DNA of 61,576 bases from Candidatus Fermentithermobacillaceae bacterium (GCA_012840345.1 DULO01000050.1:1-61576), one strand, 5' to 3'; shown: positions 1 through 8,934, counted from the stretch's first letter. Program-made: numbers and translations. Notes: generated by a model from the sequence alone, not told the origin.

Positions 1-183
1 CTGGCGCCGGAGAGGGCCCTCAGGGCGCTCACGATCAACGCCGCCAAGATAATGGGCGCGGAATCGCGTCTGGGCAGCATCGAGGCAGGAAAAGACGCGG
101 ACTTCTCCATATTCTCGGGACACCCGCTGCACTCCCGCTCCAAGGCGGAAGCGGTTTTCATAGACGGAAACCGGGTCCTCTAG
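1..183 (+). CDS. Amidohydrolase family protein, C-terminal end (truncated by window)
   Basis: The window opens inside a reading frame that runs in frame 1 to a TAG at 181-183. The 60 visible residues contain ALTINAAKIMG, then LGSIEAGKDADFSIF and a final FIDGNRVL. This is the usual C-terminal signature of metal-dependent amidohydrolases of the imidazolonepropionase/dihydroorotase type: the last helix of the barrel followed by the strand that closes the small beta-sandwich. The metal-binding residues lie upstream of the window, so the substrate cannot be judged. It is co-directional with the C-S lyase gene 109 bases downstream and may share its transcript. Family call is secure; function is open. 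Confidence 0.8.
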   Translation: MAPERALRALTINAAKIMGAESRLGSIEAGKDADFSIFSGHPLHSRSKAEAVFIDGNRVL

Positions 184-292
184 AAGGTGCCCAAGAGATA
201 TGCGGGGCGGGCCCTTGGAGGGGCCCGCCGCTTATTAGCCGGCGGTACGTTTGTTGGTCGCCGGCGACGGACATAGACGGAGGTTGAGACCT

Positions 293-1468
293 ATGAAGTA
301 TGACTTTGACACCTGGGTTGACCGGCGGGGAACGAACTGCTCCAAATGGGACACTCCCGGCAGGGGTTTGGACCCGTCTCTGGTGCTTCCCATGAGCATA
401 GCGGATATGGACTTCCCTGTGCCCGAGCCCGTCATTGAGGCGCTCCGCAAGCGTGTGGACCATCCGGTGTATGGATACACGAACCCGGGCGAAGGTGTAA
501 CCGGCGCGGTCATAGACAGGCTCGAGAGGAAGTTTGACTGGAGGATCCGGCCTGAGTGGCTTTCTTTCTCAAGCGGGGTAGTGCCTTCCCTTACTACGGC
601 CGTCCGCGCTCTCACCGAGCCCGGCGAGAAAGTGTTGGCGATGAGCCCGGTTTACCCTCATCTTCCCTGGGCGGCGCCGAGAGCTGGAGGTAGGGAGGCC
701 GTCTTCACCCGGCTCAAGACCGAAAACGGCCGTTACGTGATGGATCTGAATGACATCGAACGGGCTTTGGCAGAGCACAAGCCCAAAGTCATCATGCTGT
801 GCAGCCCCCATAACCCGGGCGGGCGCCTGTGGACGCGGGAAGAGCTTCTGGCCTTGGGCGGGCTGGCCCTCAAGTACGACGCCTACGTCGTATCCGACGA
901 GATTCACTGTGAGCTGGTGCTCTCATCGAGACGCCATGTGCCTTTCCCTTCCTTATCTTCCGAGATAGCCGCCCGTTCCATCGTATTGATGTCCCCCGCC
1001 AAGACTTTCAACGTGGCTGGTTTGGGTACATCCCTGACCATAATTCCCGATGCGGAAGTCAGGAAGCGCTTTCTCCAGGCTGAAGCCGGTGTGGCCGGAG
1101 AACCGAACATATTTGGGCTTACCGCCCTGGAGGCGGCGTACCGGCACGGAGACGAATGGCTGGAACAAGTGCTGGAGTATATACGGGCTAACTTGTCGTT
1201 CTTGACCGGCTGGTTCAACAAGGAACTGCCTCAATTGAAGGTAATGGAGCCCGAGGCAACGTACTTGGTATGGGTGGACTGCCGCGGGTTGGGGTTGGAC
1301 AACGAAGCCCTTTCGCTGCTGTTCAGGGAAAAAGCGAAAGTCGCTGTGGTGGACGGTTTCAAATTCGGCGAGGGAGGCGAAGGCTTCGTTCGCCTGAATA
1401 TAGCTTGCCCGAGGAGCATCTTGGAGGAAGGGCTTAGACGGATAGCCTCGGCGATACGAGGGCTCTAG
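293..1468 (+). CDS. MalY/PatB-type PLP-dependent C-S lyase (aminotransferase class I/II fold)
   Basis: Predicted 391-residue cytosolic pyridoxal-phosphate enzyme of the MalY/PatB group, which usually cleaves cystathionine or other cysteine conjugates to pyruvate, ammonia and a thiol. The PLP lysine lies in SPAKTFNVAG, the typical MalY/PatB motif. CSPHNPGGRLW and VSDEIHCELV are the expected cofactor-binding segments, and the N-terminal FDTWVDRRGTNCSKWD is characteristic of the group. I chose ATG 293 because GGAGGT lies about six bases upstream and the family N-terminus begins there; an open frame continues 14 codons further up. The M28 peptidase gene follows after 50 bases with its own Shine-Dalgarno, suggesting a peptide and sulfur amino-acid catabolic operon. 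It could instead be a general aminotransferase, but the motif set favours beta-elimination. Confidence 0.85.
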   Translation: MKYDFDTWVDRRGTNCSKWDTPGRGLDPSLVLPMSIADMDFPVPEPVIEALRKRVDHPVYGYTNPGEGVTGAVIDRLERKFDWRIRPEWLSFSSGVVPSLTTAVRALTEPGEKVLAMSPVYPHLPWAAPRAGGREAVFTRLKTENGRYVMDLNDIERALAEHKPKVIMLCSPHNPGGRLWTREELLALGGLALKYDAYVVSDEIHCELVLSSRRHVPFPSLSSEIAARSIVLMSPAKTFNVAGLGTSLTIIPDAEVRKRFLQAEAGVAGEPNIFGLTALEAAYRHGDEWLEQVLEYIRANLSFLTGWFNKELPQLKVMEPEATYLVWVDCRGLGLDNEALSLLFREKAKVAVVDGFKFGEGGEGFVRLNIACPRSILEEGLRRIASAIRGL

Positions 1469-1518
1469 TATCCGGGAGCGGAAGGTCTACCAAAGGCAAG
1501 CGCAAGGAGGCATAAAAC

Positions 1519-3567
1519 GTGTTTCAAAAAGTTGTGTCGCTGGTAAAGGGAGAGTTTCAGCCTCAAGCGGCGTTTAACGACGTCGCGGGGATAGCGTCGT
1601 TCCACCGCGTACAGTGCAGCCCGGGGATTAGGGACGCCGCTATGTATATCGGATCATTCTTGGACAAACACGGAATCGAAAAGGAGATTATGTCGTTCCC
1701 CGCCAAGAGCGGAGTGAAGTGGTGGTCCCAGGAGAGTTTCCACGAGTGGAGCTGCAAAGACGCCGAACTCGTCTTGCTTGAGGACGGAAAGCGGGAACGG
1801 CTGTGCTCGTTCCAGGAAACCAAGACTTCCGTGCTGCAGAGAAGCGCTCCCACGCCTCAGGGTGGAGTGACGACTTCCATTGTGTATATTGAAAACGCTA
1901 CGGACCCGAAGGCCTACGAAGGGATGGACGTCAAAGGCAAGCTGGTGTTTTCCCGCGGCGACGTTTCCGAAATCGCGGCTTTGGCCGTGGACCGCTTCGG
2001 AGCTTTGGGCATAGTTGTTGACACCCTCAGGGAGCATCCTCCGGTACGGGAACGCTGCGACTTGCCTGACGGCCGGCAGTACCTGGCGTTTTGGCCTGCC
2101 GACGCCACCACGCATAAGGCTTTGGGCTTCGTTCTAAGCCCCAGGCAGGGAGAGCGTCTCCGCAAGATGTTCGCTTCAGGGAAGACAGAGCTCAAGGCTT
2201 TCGCGAGGGTGGATTCGGCTTTCTATGAGGGGACCATGGAAGTCGTGTCTGCGGTCATTCCCGGAGAGACCGACGAGGAAGTTGTGGCTACCGCCCACCT
2301 TTGCCACCCGGAGCCTTCCGCCAACGACAATGCGTCCGGGTCCGGGACTTTGATGGAAGCCGCACGGACCCTTCACAGGTTGATAAATGAGGGCAGGCTT
2401 CCCCGTCCCAGAAGGACCATCAGGTTCCTGTGGCTTCCCGAGATGACCGGTTCCTACGCGTATCTTGCAACTCACGAAGATAAGATCCAGAAGACCGTAG
2501 CCGCCATCAATCTGGATATGGTGGGCGAGAACCAAGACCTGTGCAAGAGCACGTTCATCGTGGAGAAGCCTCCCATCGCTCACCCCGGATTTGGCGGCGA
2601 CCTGGCCGAAGCCATCCTTCGCTATCTGGCAAAAGAGGTGCCCAATTTCGGAGGCAATCACTGGTCATCGTTGTTCAGGTGGACAGTCAGCCCGTTTTCC
2701 GGAGGAAGCGACCATTACGTTTGGGCGGACCCGAGCGTAGGGGTAACTTGTCCCATGCTCATTCAGTGGCCCGACAAGTTCTACCACACCAGCGAAGACA
2801 CTATAGACAAAGTCGATCCCAAGATGCTCTGGCTCGCCGGCTCCATTACCGCCTCTTACCTGTACTTGGCGGCTACGGCCACTCCTCAGGACGCCTCCTA
2901 CCTTGCGGGAGAGATGGCCACGAGGTTTTCAGGAGAGGTTGACTTGGCCATAAGCAACATCATGGATAAGGCTATGAGCTCGATTCAGGACGCGCCCTCT
3001 CATGACTCGAAGTTGGAAGCGTTGGCCAAGACCAGAAGGACCCTGGAAAAGCGGATCCGCTTCCTGGCGGATAGGAAGAAAGCTGACATTGAGAGCTTGC
3101 TCAGGTTGACCCCCGATTCCGAGGCTTTCGCGGCCGGCAGGAAAAAAGCCGTTGAATTTGTTGAAGCTTCCGCCGGATTCCTAACGGAAAAAGCTTTGGA
3201 CAATTTGGCTCTCGTGGCAGGCCTGGGCTCCGCTTCGGAACTTCCCGCTCCGTGGGATCCCCCGACAAGCGACGCGGCCGTGGAGGCCCGTAGCTTGGTT
3301 CCGGTGAGGGTGTTCCGGGGACCGTTCTCCGGCATCGCCCGCGAGAGAACGCCTGAGCTTGAGGCCGAATTCAAGGCGTTCCGCGAGAAGTACAAGGAGC
3401 CCGCTCCTTCCATTACGCTGCTGCAGTATTGGGCTGACGGGAAGAGGACGGTCATGGATATAGCGGACGTACTTGAGAGCGAAACAGGTTTCAGGAACGA
3501 CGAGATGCTTCTGGATCTCGTAAAGCTTCAGGCTAAGAACGGCATATTCAAGTTGAAGACGGTCTAG
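1519..3567 (+). CDS. M28-type zinc aminopeptidase with PA insert and C-terminal winged-helix-like domain (DUF4910-like)
   Basis: 682 residues, GTG start with AAGGAGG nine bases upstream. The N-terminal third carries a protease-associated segment (VKGKLVFSRGDV, then GALGIVVD). The catalytic part shows the M28 zinc ligands in order: HLCHPEPSANDN (His, Asp), LPEMTGS (Glu), NLDMVG (Asp) and FYHTSEDT (His). The last 60 residues (YWADGKRTVMDIADVL onward) look like a small winged-helix domain, as in the DUF4910 group of aminopeptidases. No signal peptide is seen, so it probably acts on imported peptides in the cytoplasm. The neighbouring C-S lyase and AstE/AspA-like deacylase support a role in peptide or acyl-amino-acid breakdown. 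The substrate cannot be read from the sequence. Confidence 0.85.
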   Translation: MFQKVVSLVKGEFQPQAAFNDVAGIASFHRVQCSPGIRDAAMYIGSFLDKHGIEKEIMSFPAKSGVKWWSQESFHEWSCKDAELVLLEDGKRERLCSFQETKTSVLQRSAPTPQGGVTTSIVYIENATDPKAYEGMDVKGKLVFSRGDVSEIAALAVDRFGALGIVVDTLREHPPVRERCDLPDGRQYLAFWPADATTHKALGFVLSPRQGERLRKMFASGKTELKAFARVDSAFYEGTMEVVSAVIPGETDEEVVATAHLCHPEPSANDNASGSGTLMEAARTLHRLINEGRLPRPRRTIRFLWLPEMTGSYAYLATHEDKIQKTVAAINLDMVGENQDLCKSTFIVEKPPIAHPGFGGDLAEAILRYLAKEVPNFGGNHWSSLFRWTVSPFSGGSDHYVWADPSVGVTCPMLIQWPDKFYHTSEDTIDKVDPKMLWLAGSITASYLYLAATATPQDASYLAGEMATRFSGEVDLAISNIMDKAMSSIQDAPSHDSKLEALAKTRRTLEKRIRFLADRKKADIESLLRLTPDSEAFAAGRKKAVEFVEASAGFLTEKALDNLALVAGLGSASELPAPWDPPTSDAAVEARSLVPVRVFRGPFSGIARERTPELEAEFKAFREKYKEPAPSITLLQYWADGKRTVMDIADVLESETGFRNDEMLLDLVKLQAKNGIFKLKTV

Positions 3568-3620
3568 AGCCTGTAGATGGGATAGCGAGACGCTGCGTGC
3601 CATAGCGGGCACGCGGTTGA

Positions 3621-3668
3621 GGGGAGGCCTTTCGCGCGGTTGTACACGGCTACGCGCGGGGCCTCCCC
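3621..3668. terminator. Long hairpin between convergent genes
   Basis: A 9-bp outer stem (3621-3629 with 3660-3668) encloses a 6-bp CGCGCG stem (3633-3638 with 3653-3658). It lies between the stop codons of the M28 peptidase (+) and the AstE/AspA-like gene (-), where a bidirectional terminator is expected. There is only a weak T-rich tail on either side. Confidence 0.6.
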
Positions 3669-3698
3669 CAAGTTTAATGCCCTGCAAGCTACGTCGTT

Positions 3699-4754
3699 CT
3701 AGGCGAAAACGCCAATTCCGGCGAGTGCCGTACCCGGTTCCACTGCCGGTCCAGAGCAGACAAGAAGCACTACCCCGTCTTTGGGCGCGAGCGGTGTTTC
3801 CACCAGATTTCCGAAGAAGTCGTAGACTGTCCCTAAGGGGTCCCCCGCACGGACGGTTTGGCCGGCCTTTACCATGGGGATGAACAGTCCTGGGTTGTCG
3901 GCGAAAACCTTTCGGAGTTCGGCTATCTCCCTCTGTCCTGGCCGGGTCGATCCGTGAGCGTCTAAAGAACCTGACTGTCTTGCGCCGTCCATTGCGGCGC
4001 GGCTGATGCCGTCAACTGGAGGGAAGCCGGCGTCAAGGTTGCCCGCCCATCTGAGAGCGGCCAGGGTACCTTGGACCAAGAGTTCAACGCACTCCAGATC
4101 TAGCTGGCCTTTGCCTCCTGCTTCCACCATGCACGAAATGGCCCCTGATGCCTGGGCACAAGCGAAGGTCGCGCCGTCGCTGTTCCAGCCGGCAGCGTTT
4201 GGCTTGGGGTTTAGGAGGTACCCGGTGGGGTAACAGCCCGCGAGTTCCAGGCGTCTTTGGTCCTGCTTAGGGTCGCCTTCCGTTTTCACGATGACGAAAG
4301 GCACCAAGTCCTCGATCATGTCGCCTGAGTGCAAGTCCACCAGGTAGTGAGAGCCTTTGATCACTTCCTCAAAGATGGTCCAAGCAAGCGCTTCTGTATG
4401 GGAGCCTTTTTCGTCCCCGGGAAAGGCTCCGTTGAGGTTTTTGCCGTCGGTAGGGTTCACGAACATGCTGCGGGTGCGGTAGCCCGGCAGGTTCGCTATG
4501 AAGACAAACCTGACTTGGCCTTTCACTTCTTTAGTGTCCAGCCTCCGAAATAGCTCTTGAGCGGCAGCTATAGGAGCGTATTCGGCGCTGTGGACGCCCG
4601 CGATGAGCGAGAACACCGGGCCCGGTTCTTCCCCGGTTATGAGACCCGCAGGTATTTCGATGGGACCGTCAGCATGATTACGGCGGATCCAAAACCGGCT
4701 TTTCCCGGCGGAAGGTTCTTTGTGCGAAAAGCCGCGTCGAGGGTTGTTTGCCAT
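3699..4754 (-). CDS. Succinylglutamate desuccinylase/aspartoacylase (AstE/AspA) family protein
   Basis: Predicted 351-residue zinc-dependent deacylase of the M14-related AstE/AspA family, which removes acyl groups from N-acyl amino acids. The zinc ligands are visible in AGVHSAEYAP (His and Glu) and VDLHSGD (His). The C-terminal part (IPMVKAGQTVRAGDPLGTV) is the beta-barrel, biotinyl-like domain common in bacterial members. Start ATG 4754 is supported by AAGGAGG directly upstream; a longer frame of 35 codons exists but has no ribosome site. It is divergent from the GAF-HTH regulator gene, so the regulator may control it. The exact acyl amino acid is unknown. Confidence 0.85.
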   Translation of the reverse strand: MANNPRRGFSHKEPSAGKSRFWIRRNHADGPIEIPAGLITGEEPGPVFSLIAGVHSAEYAPIAAAQELFRRLDTKEVKGQVRFVFIANLPGYRTRSMFVNPTDGKNLNGAFPGDEKGSHTEALAWTIFEEVIKGSHYLVDLHSGDMIEDLVPFVIVKTEGDPKQDQRRLELAGCYPTGYLLNPKPNAAGWNSDGATFACAQASGAISCMVEAGGKGQLDLECVELLVQGTLAALRWAGNLDAGFPPVDGISRAAMDGARQSGSLDAHGSTRPGQREIAELRKVFADNPGLFIPMVKAGQTVRAGDPLGTVYDFFGNLVETPLAPKDGVVLLVCSGPAVEPGTALAGIGVFA

Positions 4755-4894
4755 GTCGTCTCCCTCCTTAAGCAGGCTTTCTCTGGATAAGGGCGAATTA
4801 CCTCCCTGTAAACAGGCGGTCTTCCTCGGGCCAGGCATGAGAACAAGGTTGCCTTTCACGGTGGTCTATGTTGTCTATATTGAGAGGACGTGCT

Positions 4895-5731
4895 ATGTTA
4901 GGCGCTAAGATGAACGGGCAGAAAACCACCTTAATCGAAACCCTCCAGGTTCTCCGGGCGCCGGACCGCCGGGAGTTTCTGACCATGGCTTTAGAGGCTA
5001 CCGCGTTTTCCTTGAGGGTGGACCATGTGTCCATATGGTTGTTTGACGGGAAGCGTCTCCAATTTGCCGGGGATCCCGACTTGGAATCGCGCATGCCCAG
5101 CGGCATATCTCCCGGCGAGGGGATGATCGGGTCGTGCTTCAGTCAAGGACAGATGAGCATTTTTGACCGCTCCTTTTCCGAACCCTGGACAAGCTCCGCG
5201 GTGCTTTGCGAAGCGGATGAACCTGTTACCGGATATCTGGTCCCCCTCAAGTTAGCCGGCCAGGTGATCGGAGTGCTCGCCGCGCTCGGTGTGGGCTACA
5301 GGGATATCGAGCCTACCGATGCCGCGGGCGTGGAGGGGGCCTGCCTGAAGCTGGTCCTAGCGCTCCATCATTGCGCGGCGTTTCCCGAGATGTGTCCCGA
5401 CTGGATGACCGTCTTCGAGGAGCAGACCGGGCCTGCAGTTGGCCAGCACCGCCTGGACAATTGCCCGATGCTGATAGCCGACGAAGTCCCCAAGGGGATA
5501 CACGGCCCCACCCTGAAGGCCTTGTGCCGGCACCTTCACTATTTGAACAAGCGCGTTACCTGCAAGGAGATCGCCGATGCCGTAGGGCTTTCCCAAGTGA
5601 CGGTGGGCAGGTACCTGACCTACATGATCGAGCGAAGGCTTGTCCGCCGCACGGTCCTTCACCGTCAGTCGGGCGGCAGGCCCACCTACCTCTATTGCGC
5701 CGAACAGCACTGCCCGCAGCTCAGGCTGTGA
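4895..5731 (+). CDS. GAF-domain transcriptional regulator with C-terminal helix-turn-helix
   Basis: About 278 residues. The N-terminal 150 (ALEATAFSLRVDHVSIWLFD, then GEGMIGSCFSQGQMSIFD) fold as a GAF-like sensor. The C-terminal 70 contain TCKEIADAVGLSQVTVGRYL followed by RRTVLHRQSGGRPTYLY, a helix-turn-helix and wing like those of CitB/DcuR-type output domains. No phosphorylatable receiver domain is visible, so it is probably a one-component, ligand-sensing regulator. ATG 4895 has GAGAGGA six bases upstream; an alternative ATG at 4868 has no clear ribosome site. It is divergent from the AstE/AspA-like gene and upstream of the nanE-like gene, and the inverted repeat at 5819-5845 may be its operator. 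Confidence 0.75.
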   Translation: MLGAKMNGQKTTLIETLQVLRAPDRREFLTMALEATAFSLRVDHVSIWLFDGKRLQFAGDPDLESRMPSGISPGEGMIGSCFSQGQMSIFDRSFSEPWTSSAVLCEADEPVTGYLVPLKLAGQVIGVLAALGVGYRDIEPTDAAGVEGACLKLVLALHHCAAFPEMCPDWMTVFEEQTGPAVGQHRLDNCPMLIADEVPKGIHGPTLKALCRHLHYLNKRVTCKEIADAVGLSQVTVGRYLTYMIERRLVRRTVLHRQSGGRPTYLYCAEQHCPQLRL

Positions 5732-5818
5732 GGCCTTCTCCCCTTTTCCCGCGAACGCGATCGGTCAGTAGTCATCAACCGCGAAAGGCTTGGATTCGTC
5801 TCAAACGGACAACCTAAC

Positions 5819-5845
5819 GGCATGATAAGATCAAAACATCATGCC
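5819..5845. promoter_or_regulatory. Perfect inverted repeat just before the nanE-like gene (operator or leader hairpin)
   Basis: GGCATGAT at 5819-5826 and ATCATGCC at 5838-5845 form a perfect 8-bp inverted repeat with an 11-base spacer. The repeat ends at the ribosome site AGAGGAGGT of the nanE-like gene. Its position suggests an operator, perhaps for the GAF-HTH regulator encoded upstream, or a leader hairpin that affects translation. Confidence 0.5.
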
Positions 5846-5860
5846 AGAGGAGGTTTACAT

Positions 5861-6523
5861 ATGCATCCTGTAATCGAAAAACTCCGCGGAGGGCTCTTGG
5901 TTTCGTGTATGGCTACAGAAGAAGAGATCCTGCACGGCCCAATGCTGATGGCGGCCCTGGCCGCTTGCGCGGAGCAGGGAGGGGCGGTCGGCATCAAAGC
6001 GAGCGGTGAAAGGGATGTCGCCGCGGTCAGCCGTACCGTGAAAATACCTGTGATGGGCATGACGAGCAGGAACGATCCTTCGGGCAAGAGATGGATTACC
6101 CCCACTTTTGAGGCATGCGAGGCTCTGGTCAAGGCCGGAGCGCAGATTGTGGCTATCCAGGGGACCAAAGCCAGGACATATGGGGACCCCACCGAGGTTC
6201 TCATCAAGAGGACTCACGAGGAGCTTAACGCCGCGCTGATGGTGGACGTTACCAACGTGGAAGAGGCACAGGCAGCGGAGGCCATGGGCGCGGATTTGGT
6301 CCGCCCAACTTACCGGCAGCCTACTCCGGACTGGGACCTCCTCGGCAAGGTGATCTCGGCTGTGTCCTGCCCGGTAGTCGCCGAAGGCGGATACTGGCGT
6401 CCGGAAGAGGTCGCGAGGGCGTTTGATATGGGCGCCTATTGCGCCGTGGTGGGGACCGCGATAACCAGACCCGCTCTCCTCACCAGGTGGTGGATCGACA
6501 CCATAGCCAAAGCCAGAGGGTAG
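5861..6523 (+). CDS. nanE: N-acetylmannosamine-6-phosphate 2-epimerase (NanE-like)
   Basis: 220 residues, a TIM-barrel epimerase expected to interconvert N-acetylmannosamine-6-phosphate and N-acetylglucosamine-6-phosphate. Recognisable blocks are GGLLVSCMA at the N-terminus, AVGIKASGERDVAAV, PVMGM, WITPTFEACEALVKAGAQI, MVDVTNVEEAQAAEAMGAD and VVAEGGYWRPEEVARAFDMG near the C-terminal phosphate-binding loop. ATG 5861 follows AGGAGGT. No other sialic-acid genes (nanA, nanK, transporter) are in the window, so its role here may be cell-wall amino-sugar recycling or another aminosugar phosphate. The upstream inverted repeat suggests separate regulation. A bidirectional terminator follows. Confidence 0.8.
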   Translation: MHPVIEKLRGGLLVSCMATEEEILHGPMLMAALAACAEQGGAVGIKASGERDVAAVSRTVKIPVMGMTSRNDPSGKRWITPTFEACEALVKAGAQIVAIQGTKARTYGDPTEVLIKRTHEELNAALMVDVTNVEEAQAAEAMGADLVRPTYRQPTPDWDLLGKVISAVSCPVVAEGGYWRPEEVARAFDMGAYCAVVGTAITRPALLTRWWIDTIAKARG

Positions 6524-6601
6524 GCTAGTACCGGCGGAACACATTGGACCGCGCGCTCCCCGCAAGAAGACGGGCGCGCTTACGTGTGGGTAGGTTTGAA
6601 C

Positions 6602-6640
6602 AAGAACGGGGCGTTAAGCGACACCCCGTTCTTCTGTTTC
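6602..6640. terminator. Bidirectional rho-independent terminator
   Basis: AAGAACGGGG (6602-6611) pairs perfectly with CCCCGTTCTT (6624-6633) across a 12-base loop and is followed on the plus strand by CTGTTTCTGTTT. It lies between the ends of the nanE-like gene (+) and the lipoprotein gene (-). Both strands offer an adjacent T-rich or mixed tail, stronger on plus. Confidence 0.85.
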
Positions 6641-6653
6641 TGTTTCAAAATTG

Positions 6654-7265
6654 TTAGGTCATGTCCGACTCGACGCTGTTGAGGAACTCAGCTAATTCGC
6701 CGAAGAGGGCTTTCAAGAATTCTTGAGACGTCCTCTTATCGAGCACGATCAACCACGTGTTGTCGTGCTTCTCAAGGTTAAACGTGATGTCCGCGGTGCT
6801 CATCTTAACGTCGGGGTCTTCGACTATCTCGGCCAGCTCGTCCATGACCATCGCCATCATTTCCGCTTCATCGGGTTCCTGTCCCATGGCGGCCGACATC
6901 ATTAAAGAGCCGAACAGTTCGCCGATCAGCTCTTTCAGAACCTCCGTCATGTCCACGCAGGTCAAAGTCACGGCAACCGACGCGGTATCCTCTTGGGTAG
7001 TGACCTGCCCGATCTTGTACGAGCACCTGGAGAACAAGCGTCTTAGGATTTCCATCTGCTCCGGGGTGGCCTCGGTCATGCCCATGTCCGTTTGAAGTTC
7101 CACGCCTTCCTGCGCGACCACGCATTTCTGCATCCTCTCCGCGTCTACCGCGCGGAAACCCTCCAGGAACTCTCTGACGGTTCCTTCGGGTTTAGGCTCC
7201 AAACATGCAGCCAACACCAGCGCGAAAGCCAACAATCCAACCCACATTCTTTTGATCCCGCGCAT
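6654..7265 (-). CDS. Small secreted lipoprotein of unknown function
   Basis: 203 residues. The first 21 (MRGIKRMWVGLLAFALVLAA then Cys) are a lipoprotein signal with lipobox LAAC, so the mature protein should be anchored outside the cytoplasmic membrane. The following segment (GTVREFLEGFRAVDAERMQK, later YKIGQVTTQEDTASVAVTLT, ending DNTWLIVLDKRTSQEFLKAL) resembles the DUF4878/DUF5105-like lipoproteins that have an NTF2-like fold, with a Met-rich insert in the middle. ATG 7265 is preceded by GGAGGT; the frame stays open 15 codons upstream without a better site. It stands alone between terminators. The function is unknown. Confidence 0.75.
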   Translation of the reverse strand: MRGIKRMWVGLLAFALVLAACLEPKPEGTVREFLEGFRAVDAERMQKCVVAQEGVELQTDMGMTEATPEQMEILRRLFSRCSYKIGQVTTQEDTASVAVTLTCVDMTEVLKELIGELFGSLMMSAAMGQEPDEAEMMAMVMDELAEIVEDPDVKMSTADITFNLEKHDNTWLIVLDKRTSQEFLKALFGELAEFLNSVESDMT

Positions 7266-7384
7266 ACCGGGCACCTCCGGTTTAAGTGGATCCGTCGCTC
7301 CGCTTACCATCTAACGACTTTCTTCCGGGCGGCCCATAAACCCTTCGCCCTGTAAACCAATATGACTGCCGTTCAAAAGAAGAC

Positions 7385-7409
7385 CTCCGGCGCGTACCTC
7401 GCGCCGGAG
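7385..7409 (-). terminator. Rho-independent terminator of the module-1/M20 operon
   Basis: CTCCGGCGCG (7385-7394) and CGCGCCGGAG (7400-7409) form a perfect 10-bp stem with a 5-base loop. Read on the minus strand it is followed by GTCTTCTTTT. It lies 42 bases beyond the stop codon of the M20 amidohydrolase gene. Confidence 0.85.
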
Positions 7410-7450
7410 ATCGGCATCAGTTCTGGCTGTATTGGCCTTTTGCCCCGTTC

Positions 7451-8872
7451 TTACTTCCCGAGCTGGTGGAAAGCGGGCTTGTGATCAGGCGGCATGGCGC
7501 ACTTGTACTTCTTGCCGCCGGTCCTTGCGAGGAACTCTTCCTTCGCCTTGGCGATGATGTCCGGAGACGTCAGGATCTCGAACCCCGCTTCAGCCATCAC
7601 CTTCGCTGCAGCGATCATACCGGCGTGACCGATGCCCATACCCGCTTGCGCGGTGTATTGCCAAGAGTGGCCGGGCGTTCCCAACGCGTTACACGCCGTG
7701 GTGAACTGCGCGGTCGGGCAGCACCAGCTGACGTCGCCGACGTCAGTGGAGCCCTTGGGTTCGTCGGGAGTATCGGGCCTCGGCACCAAGGTGTTGTTGA
7801 TGAGCTGGGACTTGACCTCTTCGGGCACCTGAGCGTCCTTGAAGAAGGCCTCTTTCGTGCCCGGTTCAAAGGTCTTCACCAGTTCCTCGGCAAACTTAAG
7901 TTCCTCTTCGCCGAAGACGGGAGGCCCGACTCTCTGCATGGCCTCGTCGAGCACGTTCTCGAGGACGGTGTTAGGGATGACGTTGTAGATGGCGTCCAAG
8001 AGTTCGACCTCGCATTTGGTCTCTGTCATCTGTGCGGCTCCGTAAGCGCAGTTCAAGACTCTCTGATACAGGGCCTCGACTTCCTCTTGCTGGGGAGCGC
8101 GGACGTAGAACCACGCTGTCGCTTTAGCGGGTACCACGTTGGGCTGGCTTCCGCCGTTGGTGATGACGTAATGGATCCGGGCCTTTGGCGACATGTGCTC
8201 GCGGAGGAACTCCACGCCCATGCCGGTCAGCATGATCGCGTCTAGGGCGCTGCGCCCGTTGTACGGGTCTCCCGAGGCGTGCGCCGTCCTCCCGTGGAAG
8301 GTGATGTTCATGGACGTGACCGCCAAGGACGTCGAGCCGCGCACTTGATTGAGAGTGCCAGGGTGCCAGGTCAGGCAGACGTCGCAGTCGTCAAAGAGGC
8401 CGGCGCGGGCCATGAAGGCCTTGCCGCCGAAGTTCTCCTCGGCCGGGCATCCGAAGTACTTGATGGTTCCCGGGAGGTTCCTCGCCATCATCTCCTGCTT
8501 AAGTCCGATGACCGCCCCGAAGGCGCCGGCTCCCAGCAAATTGTGGCCGCATCCGTGGCCCGCTCCGCCGGGCACCAGTTCTTCCCTCCGGGGGATGGCT
8601 TTCTGAGATACCCCGGGCAAGGCGTCGTACTCGCCCAAGAATCCGATGACGGGTTTGCCTGAACCCCAAGTGGCCACAAGGGCCGAGGGCATGTCAGCCA
8701 CGCCCAAGGTCACTTGGAAACCTTCGGCTTCCAGCGCTTTGGCCAACACCGCGGCGGACTCGTTTTCGTGAAGTCCCACCTCAGCCAGCGCCCAAATCTG
8801 GTCCGAAACTGACGTTATAACGTCTTTCTTCTGGTCAATGTACTTGATGGCCGTTTCGGCCTTCGCTCCCAC
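7451..8872 (-). CDS. AbgB-like M20 family amidohydrolase
   Basis: 473 residues, the length of p-aminobenzoyl-glutamate hydrolase subunit B (AbgB) and related M20D peptidases, which split N-acyl or amino-acid conjugates in the cytoplasm. Metal-site motifs are GHGCGHNLLG (Cys/His), CPAEENFGGK (Glu pair), CLTWHPG and, near the end, PGHSWQYTAQAGMGIGHAG. The dimerisation/lid domain is the central NITFHGRTAHASGDPYNGRS to FYVRAP segment. The start is GTG 8872 with GAGGAGG upstream. It is the last gene of the operon, 62 bases after module gene D1 and before a strong terminator. No AbgA partner or AbgT transporter is present; the four membrane genes upstream occupy the place a transporter would normally hold. 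Confidence 0.88.
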   Translation of the reverse strand: MGAKAETAIKYIDQKKDVITSVSDQIWALAEVGLHENESAAVLAKALEAEGFQVTLGVADMPSALVATWGSGKPVIGFLGEYDALPGVSQKAIPRREELVPGGAGHGCGHNLLGAGAFGAVIGLKQEMMARNLPGTIKYFGCPAEENFGGKAFMARAGLFDDCDVCLTWHPGTLNQVRGSTSLAVTSMNITFHGRTAHASGDPYNGRSALDAIMLTGMGVEFLREHMSPKARIHYVITNGGSQPNVVPAKATAWFYVRAPQQEEVEALYQRVLNCAYGAAQMTETKCEVELLDAIYNVIPNTVLENVLDEAMQRVGPPVFGEEELKFAEELVKTFEPGTKEAFFKDAQVPEEVKSQLINNTLVPRPDTPDEPKGSTDVGDVSWCCPTAQFTTACNALGTPGHSWQYTAQAGMGIGHAGMIAAAKVMAEAGFEILTSPDIIAKAKEEFLARTGGKKYKCAMPPDHKPAFHQLGK

Positions 8873-8934
8873 CGCGCTCTCCTCCTCAGTAGTTGTTGCC
8901 TACGTACGCATTCGACCCCGACGGGGCGGTATCC

